A stretch of 64,000 bases of DNA from Cristatella mucedo (Eukaryota; Bryozoa; Phylactolaemata; Cristatellidae): the NCBI GenBank assembly GCA_009760855.2, contig WPIO01000054.1, forward strand, positions 2,827,501 to 2,891,500. Direction: 5' to 3'. Position numbers and translations under genes: made by a program. The notes beneath the pieces are model-generated. The model had not been told where the DNA came from, did no database searches, and worked only from the letters and a program-made list of their open reading frames with translations. Below, piece by piece: positions 46,441-58,337 of this stretch; the first letter of the stretch is position 1; the number at the start of each line of letters is the position of its first letter.

Positions 46441-48369
46441 CGCTTCCCTGCTTGAAATCGGAAACAAAGAACCTATCACAGCATCTATCAAGCTCACAAC
46501 ATTGGTTGGGAACAGCTAGCACCTTCCGTCTTGCTCAATAACGGCTTCCCTATAACCAATGCTTCTTGGAAGAATGGATGCAAAATGCTAATTCAATGAT
46601 CAATACAAATCGCAGTTAAACATACAATCTAGTGTTTCTTGGTTGCATAACATTACCTCCAACGAAAAGTTTGAACATTCTTGCTATCGAAGCTCTCTCA
46701 GAGGGGCTCGTCTTCGGTGCAACTTGTTTCCACTTGGCAGGTGAATGAAGCAGATGAATTACGAAAGTGAGAGCTGATTCTTCAACAGACTAGAAACCGG
46801 AATATATAAGACAAACTGCATAAGAAAAGAAGACGAGATTATGCTAATTTTAAGGCTCAATAGTACAGCTGCAATGCTGCAGACTATGCTGCGACGTTTT
46901 TAACCTAACTTTGAGCTTGACAACTTAAGTAGCCAGCTCACTGACTTCACATTAAGGCTTCACTGATTTGCGGATTAAATAGAGCTGTCGTCTAAAGCTT
47001 TGCCCTTCAGTTACTCTAGAAGCCAAACAGAATAAGCGGATGTCACGCTGGAGAGTGATTTTACGACACTTAAAAAGCCTCAATGACTTTCGGTATCGCA
47101 ACGGCTTGAAATTCAGAGTTAGCTTAGTACCTGAGGGAAAAAGTTATCTATTTGTGATGCCGCGAGCTATCCCTACTTGGTGACTTTACATGGCTTGCAG
47201 TGCCGTGAGCTCGGCTGACGAGATTATATGCCCATACGTGAGTCATCCTGTGCCGCCGGGGTAGTTGGCCAATTCCTGAATCGACCGAGTCAGTCTCCGT
47301 GGGCCCGTGGCATTAGGTGTACTGCCCTATTTAGGCTCGGTCAAATGAGCATGTTTTGGCACGATTGGTTCGGATATGATCGCACCGCCGCCGTGCATGC
47401 CTGGAATCTAGGTGCTTCCCGAAGCTACTTGTCATTAAATGAGAAACATTTCTAGCTTTTCCATTTCGGCTAACTTCCGACTAAGAAACTTCGCAAAATT
47501 CGTTTAGCACTTAAACGAAAACACGACGGGCCTAACATTTCGTAACATTTGTGAAGTCGCACCTATATTTTTGCAATTATCTTCACTAAGCCATTTCTCT
47601 TACTAAAATTATTATGGACTTCCAGCCTGAGCTGTTGATCGTCGACTGCTGTGCTAAACTCCTCAGTTCGTCCGGTCTGATCGCGAGAGGGATACGACGC
47701 CGCAAGACTTCCAACAGAGCTTAATTGGCTTTCTAACCTGAATCGAATCAATTCAAAGATTTTCATTAGGTTTTTCCCTTGATGCTTTAATTCACCCGCT
47801 TTCCTCATCTGACCTCTTTTATTGCCCTCTGTCACGTGTTAGCACGTCATCAGCTCGGCAGCGTTTCGTCATTTCGCCGTCCGTCGCACTAATTAGATAT
47901 GCGGTTGCGATTTTAGGCATCGTGCTCGTTACCACTAGGCAGTCGATCTAGCTTCAATTGTCGTAAATTTAAGTTCCTAGATAGAAGTTTTGTTTTCTGA
48001 AGGTGCTATACAAATATGTAAGGTGTGGTATTATTAGTTTTTTGGGGATCGAACCCCTTCTCGGAACTACTGTACGTCCGTAGCGAGCTTTAAGAAAAAG
48101 AGGGCTACTTGCAATGATTTGGCATCTCCTACGTGTCAGATGAAGGCACGTCTCTTCCAGTAAGTTGCTTTGCTGAGGTCCTTGTTGCTGTGATCTTGTC
48201 CTGCTACGCTCCAGATTGATTTCCATACTTGTGTGAACACGATTGAGTGTTTGGTACTATCCAGACTATTCATGACATATCCCGGCTACACGGCGGCAAT
48301 TAGCGCATTTATGTTTGCTTTACCACGCTAACGCAAGCACAATCCTTGTGTTCTTGTGCTAAATTGAAA

Positions 48370-49287
48370 CTAAGCATTCGTCTGACCCCGCGGACATTGA
48401 TTCGCTTTCAGGTCACGGCAAAGCACCCGAATAGTGATTAAATCATCCTAGGTATTGACGTGAATCATCCGTTTCAATTACTAGTACCAATTAGTGTCGC
48501 TAGTCAAGCACAACAGATTTCTTTGGGTTTTCGACGGGAAGTTTGGGAACGTTGTTGAATGACCGCTATAAGTGAGAGTGGGTGATCGATTTGGCAGCAG
48601 TGTGATCTATGTGATAGGTGACTGGAAGAAACTAAAGTGGAATGGGCCATTGACTGATGGTCCGCCGCATCTGCTCGCTCCCCCCCCCACTTTCACGCCG
48701 GCACGTACGACCTTCGACGGAGCTAACCATTGGCAGCAAATCAAAGATCCGAAAATCGAAGAAATTCTTTCTTGCGATTGGCGGCTGGCGGAAACGGAGG
48801 TTTAATCGGCCACCGATTTAGGGGGCCTGTCGCCTCTGCTCTCCCACCACTTTTCTCATCCAGCTTCTTAATACTATAACTCGAAGTGCCAGGTCGAGTC
48901 GCCGCTCGGGTGCCGGTGCTCGACGTGCAAGCGATTTTAGTGCATGTCAATTTAGGGCTTTGTGCAGCTGCACTGCCGGACATTACCGCCAGCCGGCGGC
49001 AACATCCGAACGTCTTCACTCCATAGCTAGCGTTGCCGCTGCTCATAGAAAAAGTCCATCCAGCAAGCTCGTTTGCCCGCCGGTGTGGGATTTTATTACC
49101 CTCGCTCGCCTGCATCGCGACGAGAGAGAGCATACACAAGCGACGCCGCACCACCGTTTTTTAGCCAATCGTTCTTTGTTTCGCCAGCTGCTTCTCCGCC
49201 GCCGAGCTCGCTCGAGCGGACGCGTGCCGCGGCGCCGGCGGCGGCATAAAAGCGTCAGCATGAACAAAGCGGCAGCAAGCCGACGAC
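48370..49287 (+). promoter_or_regulatory. Gene C upstream (promoter-like) region
   Basis: Conserved with 17,150-17,976 upstream of copy B. It becomes GC- and CpG-rich from about 48,900. A CCAAT box lies at 49,165-49,169 (TTAGCCAATC), matched by AGCCAAT in copy B. A TATA-like CATAAAAG lies at 49,245-49,252, 36 bases before the ATG; copy B has only ACATAGAAG there. Upstream role inferred from position. Confidence 0.45.
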
Positions 49288-49369
49288 ATGCAGAGGCAGC
49301 AGCGGCTGCTTTGCGGTTGCCTTGCCCCACTCCAGCGGCTGCTCTGCCTGCTGCTTCTCACCTCCGGAG
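49288..49369 (+). CDS. Gene C exon 1: signal peptide
   Basis: From ATG at 49288 (G at -3) it reads MQRQQRLLCGCLAPLQ followed by the hydrophobic RLLCLLLLTSG, a good signal peptide of about 27 residues. It ends TCCGGAG|GTAAGAG, a strong donor, in phase 1. Another ATG at 49260 opens a different frame of Ala-rich sequence with no hydrophobic core, so I prefer 49288. Copy B has the aligned ATG at 17977 and the same end phase. Confidence 0.65.
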
Positions 49370-51314
49370 GTAAGAGAGCGCGCCGCCATCCCTGCCGCAC
49401 GTGCGGCAGCGGGTCTCCGAACAGTGGCGGTCGCCGCTGGATGCCTGGTCGTCCCTGTTGCCCCCGCCGTCATTTGTCGCTGTGGTGACAGCCGCTGCAG
49501 AGCTTCTCAGCAGCCACGTGAAGTGCTAATACGATCAACTATGTTCGAATCTGAAGCACGCGACGCGGAGCGATGCACTGTATTTGATCCGTGAATAATT
49601 ACCTCGTAGCGTGGCTTGCTTAAATTTATGCCATGTTTGAAGCCCGCACGGCAACTTCTATGACGTTGGTATATTCAAATGGCCGCAAGTCTCCCGAGCC
49701 TAAAAATTAAAGAACATTTGGAGAGCCCTCCTTAGAGAACATCAGAGACCTCAGATTCTTTAATTTTGTGAATCTGAAAATAATCCGTTCTGTTCCCACG
49801 CGATCCGCAGCTGTCTTGAAACGCAAAGATGCAACGGAAAGTAACCTGCGGTTCGCAAATGGTGCGCTCTCCGCGAAAATAACTTTCTAACTGTGATTGA
49901 CGACAAGCGGTGCTTCAGAATTTGCCAAATATGTCGCGTTCGGCGGATTGTTCAGCGACGAACCAAATTCTAACGACAGATTTACCGCGGTCAGCGCGCG
50001 GGCACTGCGTGTGTCGTCGCTTGCTCGCAACGTGCATGCTGTCTGGGCTAGTCGGTCAGAGCTCAGTGATTGAAGCCGCCAAGCCACTGAGTCGATCAAA
50101 GTCGCTGATGGAAAGGCCTACAGGGGGTGCAGTTCAGAGGAGCGCCGAGTTCAGTAAATTTTCAATTTGCTCGCGTTTTTGTAAATAATTCAAAGCAGCG
50201 AGATTCATATAAATACTAAACCATTAAACTTTGAATCATTAACTCAGTAATTTTCTGAAATTTAAAATGAAATAATACTCCTGAAATTTGCACGGTAGTT
50301 GCAGATGATAATTAATATTGATGGCAAGTGGTCAGGTTTAATAGCTTCACACCCTTTGTGAATTTGGTCAGCGTCACAATGCCTCGTGTTTCATAATGCT
50401 ATTAGCTGCAACTGACACAAAAGAACTTTCACAATGCGACGCTACGTCGTCACAAGGTTGGCTCTATAAAAATGTCTGAATAGTCAAATCGATATAGTAA
50501 CAATTCATAAAGGTCCGTAGAGGAACGCCGAGAACGTCATCAAAAGTAATGCTGGTCGACCAAATTCGGCGGTCATCTGCAATGGCTCTTTATCGCTGTA
50601 CCTCGGAGCTCGTCAGCCCCCTAATCACACCGCAGAGGAGCGACGAGACGATTACTCATCGCTGGCACTTCTGCGGAACCTGGCAAAGCATCAATCAGTT
50701 GCCATCACTTTCGGCAAGTTCAATTTACCTCTTTTGCTAGCCTAAATAAGTTCTGTCTATGGCTGGCTTGCAGCCTAAGGAAATATCAGTGAATAGCCAG
50801 CCGTCGAATGAACTTTCATACGCTACGAATGTGGAATTGCTAGCCAATATGGCGCGCAGTGTCTTTTTGTTGCTGTGGCCGCACAGTCCACTGCTTACTT
50901 ACGCCTCGTGTCCGCAGCCTTCGCGAACCAGCATGAAATACGCACTAGTCGTTCTAATTAGTAAGACAGCTCAGAATTGGGTAAGTTTCACAGACTAAAC
51001 TGTTAAACACTCGGTGACACCTTTACAATGTCGTCGAGTGTCGCCGACATAGGTTGGACGTTGGCAAGAACTAATGCAGCTCCGAGCTCAGCGTTTGCGG
51101 CCCAGGCGGTCGGTGCGGAGGCCGCCGTAGCCAGTTTATTACGCCCGGACTGAAAATAGTTCAAATTTCTCTCCAATCAGGGCTACCAAAAATTGCTCGG
51201 TACGATATCGGCACGCTCATTCTGTCATGGGTAAAATTAAATGCAAACAACGTTGCTGTTGAGCTGCTTTACCATAGGGCATTATGGGAAAGTAAATTTC
51301 CATCGCTCTTAGTT

Positions 51315-51349
<35 letters not shown>

Positions 51350-54300
51350 CTCTCTATCAATATATAAATAAATATATTTGTATGTGTTAGTGTGTGCGTG
51401 TGTGTGTGTGCGCGTGTGTGTGTGTGTGTCTTTCTCACTTGAAGACCGGGCAGCATAGATTTTGCGCATGCTGACATCCGATGCCTTAATGTGCCGTTCC
51501 GCCGGAGGTGTGGCAGCGGCTCCGATCACGCTCTGCTTTTGGCCAGTGGCGGCTGCTGCAGCGGTGGCAGCGGTGGCTTCGGAAGTGCTGCATGCTGGCG
51601 GTGATTATGTCAGCTTGTAGGAGCGCAAAGCACAAAGGTGCGCTTTGACGTCCTCCACGGAGACATCATGACGATCGCCTCGCTGCGACCGCGTGCAGGC
51701 GTGCAGGGGCCACTGGCGGCATCGTTGAAGCACTGTGCCAGCCGGTGGGTGGCCACCGACGACACAGCCGGACAACAGTGCGCCGCCGCCAGCTACTTGC
51801 CTTCTACAGACACCTGTGACCTTTTGACAGGCGGCTGTGAATCTCAGGCTAGCGGGCGCGATGCCCGTCTTCTCCTCAGAATCGGTGAGCGGCGTCGTCT
51901 AGCTGGCAAATAACCTGAGGTGCTGGAGACGAGCGCCGACGTTCGAGCAATGTTTGGCGAGTTTTTTTATTTCTCGACAAGGTTGTCGTTGCTGCTTTAG
52001 CCACTGAGATGCACAGTAATTGATACGGCGAGTGCTTTCATGCACTTCTAAGTGGACGCTTTGAAATAGTGGTGGCCTTTTGCTTGTCGACTACCTAGCC
52101 TTTACACCTGCTCTTACGTTCGTTCTGACTGATGCATTTGATCATTTCAACACCCCCAGCCTTCGGTAGGTCGGTAAAGCTGAAGGCCGTAAGGAACAAC
52201 CTCCGGAATTTCTTCCATCAACTACTTACGGAATAACATCGCCAAACTATTTCTGAAATAAAAGTGTTATTCATAATTGACATTCGTCTTCGATCACCTC
52301 ACTCTTTTTCGGAATGCTATCGCTTCTGTCTGTGAACGCGAGTCTAGCATTCCTTCCTGCTTCCGTCTTGCATCCTAATTCTTCCTTCGTGCTCATTTCC
52401 TGCTCGAGTCTTCAGTGAATGTGCTACCACGACTGGGGGTGCGGCAAGTGGGATACATTACGAAGACTCAGAAGTTAATCAGTATACTACTTTTGTAATC
52501 AATAATCAGGCAATAACTGAAAAAATGACGAATTCAAATTGAGGTCCCGTGCAGGCCATTTTTCATTGATTTGCCAAAAATAACTGACGACTCGATCCTG
52601 GTGCAATAACTTAAGACGTATAATAATAATATTTTCTTTAACAGGTTAATTTTATATAGCAGCAGAAAAGCCTTTAAGGCTATGACTACCGCTCGAGGGA
52701 GAGATTAAAGATCGTACCCCCTCCCGGCAGAAATTGAATCGACCTCGGGACCGAGATCGTGAATAGAAACCACTTTAACTCGGTTCAGGCGTAAGATAAT
52801 CCATGAGCTCCTTAATCAAGAATGTGATAATGAAGTGATGGGCTTTCATTTAATTCAGGAACATGTTAAACACAAGTAAACATTGGCTGGAAGATTCATA
52901 CCCGAGGACCAATTTCCTACCTACCCAAACAAGCGATTTTTCCACAATCAATCTGAGGGTAGAGCATGTATTAAGCCGGGATTTGAGTAATCTGACCGTT
53001 TAAAATTAATTTGAGAGGCTAGTCCAAAGCAGAAACAAGGGAGAGACGGAAAAACAACCGTGTAACCGCGACATTGTGTACTGCTTGCTGAACCCGAGGT
53101 ATGGCGAGCAGGTTTATTTTAGCATTAAGACACTTGCCGGGCATCGTTGCTTTTACCTGGGCTGCTGCAAAGTGTAGAATTCACGCGCCTATTTTGCAAG
53201 GACTACCAAAATTGGGAATCTGATTTTGCATTAGTCTCAGAAGTATCTCTGAGCTATAGCCGCCTGACGGAACTGCATTTGATCGGATGCAGTTGCTCAT
53301 CAGTCCTGTTCACCGTTTCAGACTTTAGTGAGCTGCGAGAGGTCAGGGATGGGAGAGCATCAGCCCGTTGAAGTGGTGCAGCAGTCACAATGCCGGTGCG
53401 ACGTTTGGTTCCTAACGTCTGTCGTTCACAGGGTCCAATATACAGCAGCAGCCGCCTTCTTTGCCGCTTCTCCAGCAATTTATCACGGCAACCACCTCAG
53501 CAGAGCAGACCACGAAGAAGGCAGAGCCTGCTTGGACGAGCCTGCAGTTGCCGGCTTTGAGTTACGACACTATAACCTTGGACTTGAAGCCACTGAGTGG
53601 GTCGATTGAGGTGGCTGAAAGCTCCATGCATGCTGGATTTCTCCAAACGGCTCGCTCTGAAAGTACGAGCGTGTCACCTACAGATGAGCAGCCAGCGACT
53701 TCTGCCAAAGCTTGGCCAGCATCAGAGATGGCAGTGTCGTCAACAGTGAGAGGTTCCCAGGAATATTCGGATATCGATATGATGCCAAGGTCGTCTCAAT
53801 CTACTGAAACCTCTGTACAGCATTCGCTGACTATCGATGCGGAAGCTGCACCAGCCACAATTGCCGGATCCTCGTCTGCCGGCCAGGACACGAATCAGCC
53901 GACGAAGGCTCTGATAACGACGACTCAACCGACTTCGATTGAGCCAACATCGAATCAGCCGATAACGAGTCAGCAGACAACGACTCAGTCGATCACGACT
54001 CTGCCGACAACGAGTCAGCAAACTACAACTCAGACGACCACAAATCAGCCGACGACGACTCAGCCGACCACAGCTTTGCTGACCGCTACTCAGCCGATTA
54101 TTATTCAGCCTGCGACGACACAGCCTACGACGACTCAGCTGACAACGACTCAGTCGACCACAAATCAGCCAGCCACGACTCAGCCAACCACGACTCAGCC
54201 GACAACGACTCTGCCGACAACGACTCAGCCGACCATGACTCAGCTGAATACGAGTAAGGCGGAAATGACTTTGCAAAAATCAACCCAACAGACCGCGACT

Positions 54301-57300
54301 TTAATTTTCACGACTTTGTTGACCGTGCCCACCACGACCATTTCAGCCACAGCCAGCGGCTTAAAACGAGGTTACTTAATAAAAAAAAACGCAGTGCAGA
54401 GAGGGTTTTAGTGGCAGAGATGGATTTAAGTGGCTCACTTCTGACTTTGAAAAAAGAGGCCGAAGTCTGCAACGTAGACACTGACACGTCAGCCCTTTAA
54501 CAAGTTGGACCCAAACGGTCGAGAAATGGCTAATGGAGCGGCAAGTACCTGGGGAACAATCCGTGCTTCACTCCCTCCATCGCAGTTTTGGCTGTCAGAG
54601 AAAAGGCAATCTCTCGGTTTCCAGCTTCCCGGCCACAATCCAACCTTCGGTGCATGAAAAGTGTTTTTTAACATCAGGCGCTTTAATAGATACGAGGAGG
54701 GTGAAGAAATTTAACGTTTTCAACATATTGGCACCTGTATCGTGAGTTCAATCATTCGGAAAATTTCCGATTCTTGACTCATCTCAATCGCTTCTATTAG
54801 TCGTTTTAAGGCGGCCCCGTCCCCATTGATTCATATCATTTCTTCTCACATCTATCAACCGATGCAGTTTGCTCAAGCTCGGCAGAATAAGTGAAGCGCC
54901 CTGATATAGATACATTTCTCTTGTGGCTCTATGCACTTTAATTGCATGTTTGTTTTTCTTAAAATTCGCCCGTGCATAAAATTTGCTTTTCATCACCTGC
55001 GTCAATATTATCAGTAACCATCTGCTCGGATTTTTGTGAGAAATATGGCGTAAAGCGGACATCTTGCTTTCCAAGTAGGGTCCAGTCGATCGATGGGTGA
55101 CAACCGTCGTGATCTAAGAAGGACAACTCGGAAACGGCCGATGTGGCAGCTGGCTTTCTCAATTTCGGTGCAGTAAACAATTGGGCCGTTTTTGTCAGCG
55201 CCTGTATTGATCAATCTTTCTGTTGCAGGCATTGGAGCACAAAGAATAGTTTCTTTAGGTGAGTATTGAGCTGAATTCTACGAATTTAGTTCTAATACAA
55301 TTCAATGGCTGGGTTAATATTCTTTAAAAACAAAGAGATTATAGCTGAAACCAGAGAGCAAGCTTTACCTGCTTTGAATTTACTGGGCAGAGACTATACA
55401 CGACGAATTCGCTTGCTCCACTTAACGAGCATCATGACTCGTTCGGTCGAAAGTTTGTGCCGCACCATGAAATGCTTGCCTCTCTCTGTTCAGGCAAGAC
55501 AGCCAACCAGTCAAAATTGGCACCCTCGTCGAACTTCGAACCGGCGAACGCATTCGACGGTAACATAAACACCTACGCACGTATAGAGAATGCTCCTCAA
55601 TTGCCGTGGATTTACGTTGATCTGGAATTACAGTACAATGTCACGACGATCGCAGTGACGGCTCGATGCGACCAGCACGGTCGGTGATCGCCTAAGGAAC
55701 AAGCGCACGGCATTGCTGCTGCTAGGCTTAACTCTGATCCCAGAAGCACGTGATGCAGGCAGTGGCAGGCTCTCCCATCTGCTGATTTTGTTCACGTCTT
55801 GCACCGAGGTGAGGCTGATAAACCATAGAGCGAAAGCATTCATCTCCAAGCCTGGTCAGGTTATTTGCTCGATGTCACGAGTAGGCCATTCTGGTGAGCA
55901 GCGATTATTTTGGGCTCTGTAGGTATCAGCTCAAGTCCTTCTCGGTGGTGGATATTCCGACAAAAATTTCAGAGTTTCCAAATTCAAATGAATTTATGAG
56001 CTTAAAGAAGATTTAGAAAACGTGACGAAACTTGGATTCAAAATTTGCTGCCCGATTTATATGAACACAAAGATTTTCAATCCCGGCCTTAAAGCATAAC
56101 AATACTTTGCCTGGCTCAAGAGATAGCAAAGCTGCCATGGAAATCACGACCAAAATCCCAGAAAAAATTGATGAAAGAACGGCGTCTCTACCAGCTGTCT
56201 GAAAATGAGCATTCTGGCGTTTGGATTTAAAGACGGCAGTGCCTTTTGCTGATTCTAGACCAATCTAGAAGCCGGTTGTTGCAGGGGCAAGTCGGTACTT
56301 GGATTATGGCTGTTGACTGTCACCCCGAAAGATGCAGCCTAAAGCACAAAGAAGTAACAACAAAAACGCATTCAAATATCTCATGTCTGCATCAATTGTT
56401 GACATCCCCCTAAGAAGAGCTATGGTTTTAGTAAAAAAAAAAGCTGTACAAAACTAGCGGCCTGTGAGGGTGAGAATGCCACCATTTGGCACCGGTTCTT
56501 CTGGACACGAGGCGTTAGGAGCGAAACGGACGCTCTGAAAATGCAGGTGGAAATACCAAATTCAAAGAATAGAGTCGAGTTTCCATATTTTGTGGCTAGA
56601 AAGGACTCTGCTGCAGTGACCTGTCGGACTCTTGGCCGACGAATTTCGATTGATGCTGCTCGCCGAATCTGGGAGTAGTCCCCCTTAACCCCTCGGCATG
56701 CTGTCAATGGCGAATGACCCGGAAATGGGCCATCAGGCGAGGTTATTCCTCCTATCAGCGTGTATTGCTCAGGTGAAATAAAGACCCCTGCTTTAGATTC
56801 ATCAGGGTCACTCCCCTTTCATTACTCGTAGCAGGTAAGGCAGAAATGCAAAATTCTATTTGCACCTCCGACTAAAAGCCACGACTGAGGGTGGTGCTGC
56901 CCACGACGGCCAAGCGTTCGTTGCTGCGTATGCTTTCCGAGAAGAAGCTCGCCGAAATCCTGAAAGCGATCGTCTAAGATTTTACGGTGCATTCGCCACT
57001 TTTGCCTCTGACTGTTCCAGCTGCGGCAGAAGCCAGGGGATGTGACCGTTAGGCAGCGTAGCAATAATATACATCTCACAGCCGCGACAGATCGTTCACT
57101 TTAAGCGACTAGTAGGCTCGTTTTCGGCGGTCTACTGGTGAGCAAGGCTTACTGTGAGAGTTGCTGATGTGGGCTAGAGTCCCTTCAGGTGATTCGATTC
57201 TGTAACAACAACTCCCCCGAGCTTGCACGCAGCCGATGGCTATACGTCATGAGATAGTATGTAAACCACTCAAGACGCCCAGCACCCTGACGAATGCCGG

Positions 57301-58337
57301 ATCGTGAGTACTCTAGGTCTTGCAGCAAGTGCAATCGTTGCTCCACTGACAAGCATCCTTTGAAAGCGACTACGCAAACCTGGTCCTCTAAAACCCGGCA
57401 GCTTCTTTCGGATCCGCTCTTTCGGATCCGGTAAACCAGGTGAGCCAGACGGGCTCTAACTGGCAAGAGACCGATTCCGTCAAAATTTCATTCTACTAGA
57501 GAGAAAAACTCATCGAGCTTCTGCCTTAGTTAATAGATCGATGTCAAAAATTTTGGCTTTGCTTTCACTCTAGAGTGTGCGGACGCATCAAGTCGCTCCG
57601 TGAACTGGTAAAGCATGACGGCTCTCAAACCCGACTTGAACCTGAGAAAACACCACATAAAATTGGTTACAGGAGCTGTTTATCTCCCAGCTTCTTTCTC
57701 GACCAGTAGCATTCATTCATGACTGTGAAAGATCGCTGCAGTGGCTGAATTGGCTTCAAAAGAACGCGAGTTCCCAAAACTCCTGCAGTCATAACTTGGC
57801 TTGAAAGGTGCGAGATCTTCTTTTAGCTACAAGAGCAGTGCCTCAGCTCAACGCTATCGGCCTTGCACTCAAACGTGCCAATGAGACCTTATGATGGAGC
57901 GCCGTGCGGCAAAGCTCTGTCCTGGCGCGCGTCCAGAAGCCTGCCATTGTCAGTTTGCTGACTGATATCCCGAGCCGCATGGAGCACGAGCTCAGGCGAA
58001 GGGCAAGCCGGAAGCGCCTGCAGCCGCAACCCCCGGCCGCGCGTCCTTTTTCCATCGCGGTAACCACAAGCCGCCGGTGGATTACCACCGTTTCCGTTCA
58101 GGTAATACGGCACATGACTACGATTTGCGCGTCAGCTCGAGCCTGATACTCGTATCCGGATTCTTCAATGGCTCGCTGTGCGCTCACTTCAATATAGCGA
58201 TGACAAACTGTCAGAGCGAAACCTTTACATGCCCACCGTCGACGGTTGGAAGATACGTGAGCTTTCAAGTCACATCATTCAATTCCGGAGGATGGTTTAA
58301 TTTGGCCGAGATGACCGTCTATGGATTTATGCTCTAG
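49288..58337 (+). CDS. Gene C: secreted PAN-mucin-FTP lectin-like protein (complete)
   Basis: Predicted exons: 49288-49369, 51699-51884, 53432-54370, 55229-55258, 55494-55679 and 58102-58337. They sum to 1,659 bases, 552 residues and a stop, with every junction in phase 1. Layout: signal peptide 1-27; PAN/apple-like module about 28-90; Ser/Thr-rich then Thr-Gln-Pro stalk about 90-403; 10-residue microexon linker; FTP domain about 414-552. Known: PAN and FTP modules mediate protein or sugar binding outside the cell. Inferred: a secreted adhesive or defence lectin. The paralogs (A, B, D) lie on the same strand. It is the only copy with all parts intact in the window. Weak points: the exon 2 acceptor and the mucin-exon donor GAG|GTTACT. 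Confidence 0.7.
49370..51698 (+). other. Gene C intron 1
   Basis: Aligns with copy B intron 1. Contains the (CT)n/(TG)n microsatellite at 51,318-51,431. Open frames inside are not shared with copy B. Confidence 0.55.
51318..51431 (+). repeat. (CT)n and (TG)n microsatellite
   Basis: CT repeats to about 51,357, a short AT-rich bridge, then TG/CG repeats to 51,431. The aligned part of copy B (20,065-20,160) is CT-rich but irregular. Confidence 0.9.
51699..51884 (+). CDS. Gene C exon 2: PAN/apple-like module
   Basis: Sixty-two codons, phase 1 at both ends, closing at ATCG|GTGAGC. It reads LKHCASRWVATDD, then QQCAAASYLPSTDTCDLL and GGCESQ. The CA-x-x-W, C-A-A-x-x-Y-x(5)-T-C-x-L pattern is that of the C-terminal half of PAN/apple domains (typical form CxAFxYxxxTxxCxL). 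There are four cysteines. The module is short, so it may be a truncated PAN or a look-alike. The acceptor CGCGTGCAG has only a poor pyrimidine tract; the alternative AG eight bases later gives the wrong phase. Copy B carries the decayed homolog. Confidence 0.55.
51885..53431 (+). other. Gene C intron 2
   Basis: From GTGAGC to GTCTGTCGTTCACAG. Its last 550 bases align with 1-587 of gene A and 21,440-21,985 of copy B. An inverted SINE lies at 52,640-52,805. Confidence 0.6.
52640..52805 (-). mobile_element. tRNA-derived SINE, inverted, in gene C intron 2
   Basis: TATATAGCAGCAGAAAAGCC, GATTAAAGATCGTACCCCCTCCCGGCAG, GAATCGACCTCGGGACCGAGATCGTG and AACCACTTTAACTCGG are the complement of the family tail, B-box region and head. 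Not present in copy B or gene A at this place. Confidence 0.7.
53432..54370 (+). CDS. Gene C mucin exon (313 codons)
   Basis: Begins (G)SNIQQQPPSLPLLQQF after TTCACAG, phase 1, homologous to the start of the gene A mucin exon, with the shared ATTSAEQT motif. About 150 Ser/Thr-rich residues follow, then TQP-type repeats (for example TTTQPTTTQPTTTLPTTTQP) from about 53,890 to 54,250. Its closing TATASGLKRG aligns with TTTSGSNQG of gene A. I end it at CGAG|GTTACT, which is weak but shared in position and phase with gene A; otherwise the frame stops at TAG 54409-54411. No higher-order repeat is present. Confidence 0.72.
54371..55228 (+). other. Gene C intron 3
   Basis: 858 bases to the acceptor TTTCTGTTGCAG. 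No coding similarity; the equivalent gene A intron is 1,047 bases and carries an L2 tail that is absent here. Confidence 0.55.
55229..55258 (+). CDS. Gene C 30-nt microexon
   Basis: Acceptor CTTTCTGTTGCAG and donor GTGAGTATT flank exactly 30 bases that encode GIGAQRIVSL after the carried G. Same length, phase and flanks as 6678-6707 in gene A (GIGTPGIVSL). Confidence 0.75.
55494..55679 (+). CDS. Gene C exon: N-terminal half of FTP domain
   Basis: Starts after CTCTCTGTTCAG. Motifs: GKTANQSKLAPSS, NFEPANAFDGNINTYARI, LPWIYVDLELQYNVTTIAV and ARCDQHG. ANAFDGNINT and PWIYVDL are the conserved FTP strands; NVT is the conserved glycosylation site. It is three codons shorter than the gene A exon and lacks the FCG cysteine (FEP here). 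The donor CACG|GTCGGT is weak but lies where gene A splices. Confidence 0.85.
55680..58101 (+). other. Gene C intron 5
   Basis: 2.4 kb without L2 insertions. It contains the single form of the block that is doubled in gene A (about 56,510-56,960). Its last 180 bases are conserved with 11,450-11,630. Confidence 0.55.
58102..58337 (+). CDS. Gene C exon: C-terminal half of FTP domain, with stop
   Basis: After TTTCCGTTCAG the phase-1 join reads HGNTAHDYDLRVSSS, then LVSGFFNGSLCAHF, NCQSETFTCPPSTVGRYVSF and LAEMTVYGFML. The C-x(7)-C-PP-x(3)-GRYV run marks the FTP fold. There is one indel against gene A, between the GRYVS strand and LAEMTVYG. Stop TAG at 58335-58337. Confidence 0.87.

Noticed and set aside
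48960-49594. Long Ala/Arg-rich frames on both strands near gene C exon 1
   Set aside because: Same GC-rich effect; they run past the strong donor at 49,370 and have no homologous partner in frame.
53740-54276. Minus-strand 178-codon open frame
   Set aside because: Antisense shadow of the gene C mucin exon, with the same Cys/Arg-rich composition as the shadows in gene A.
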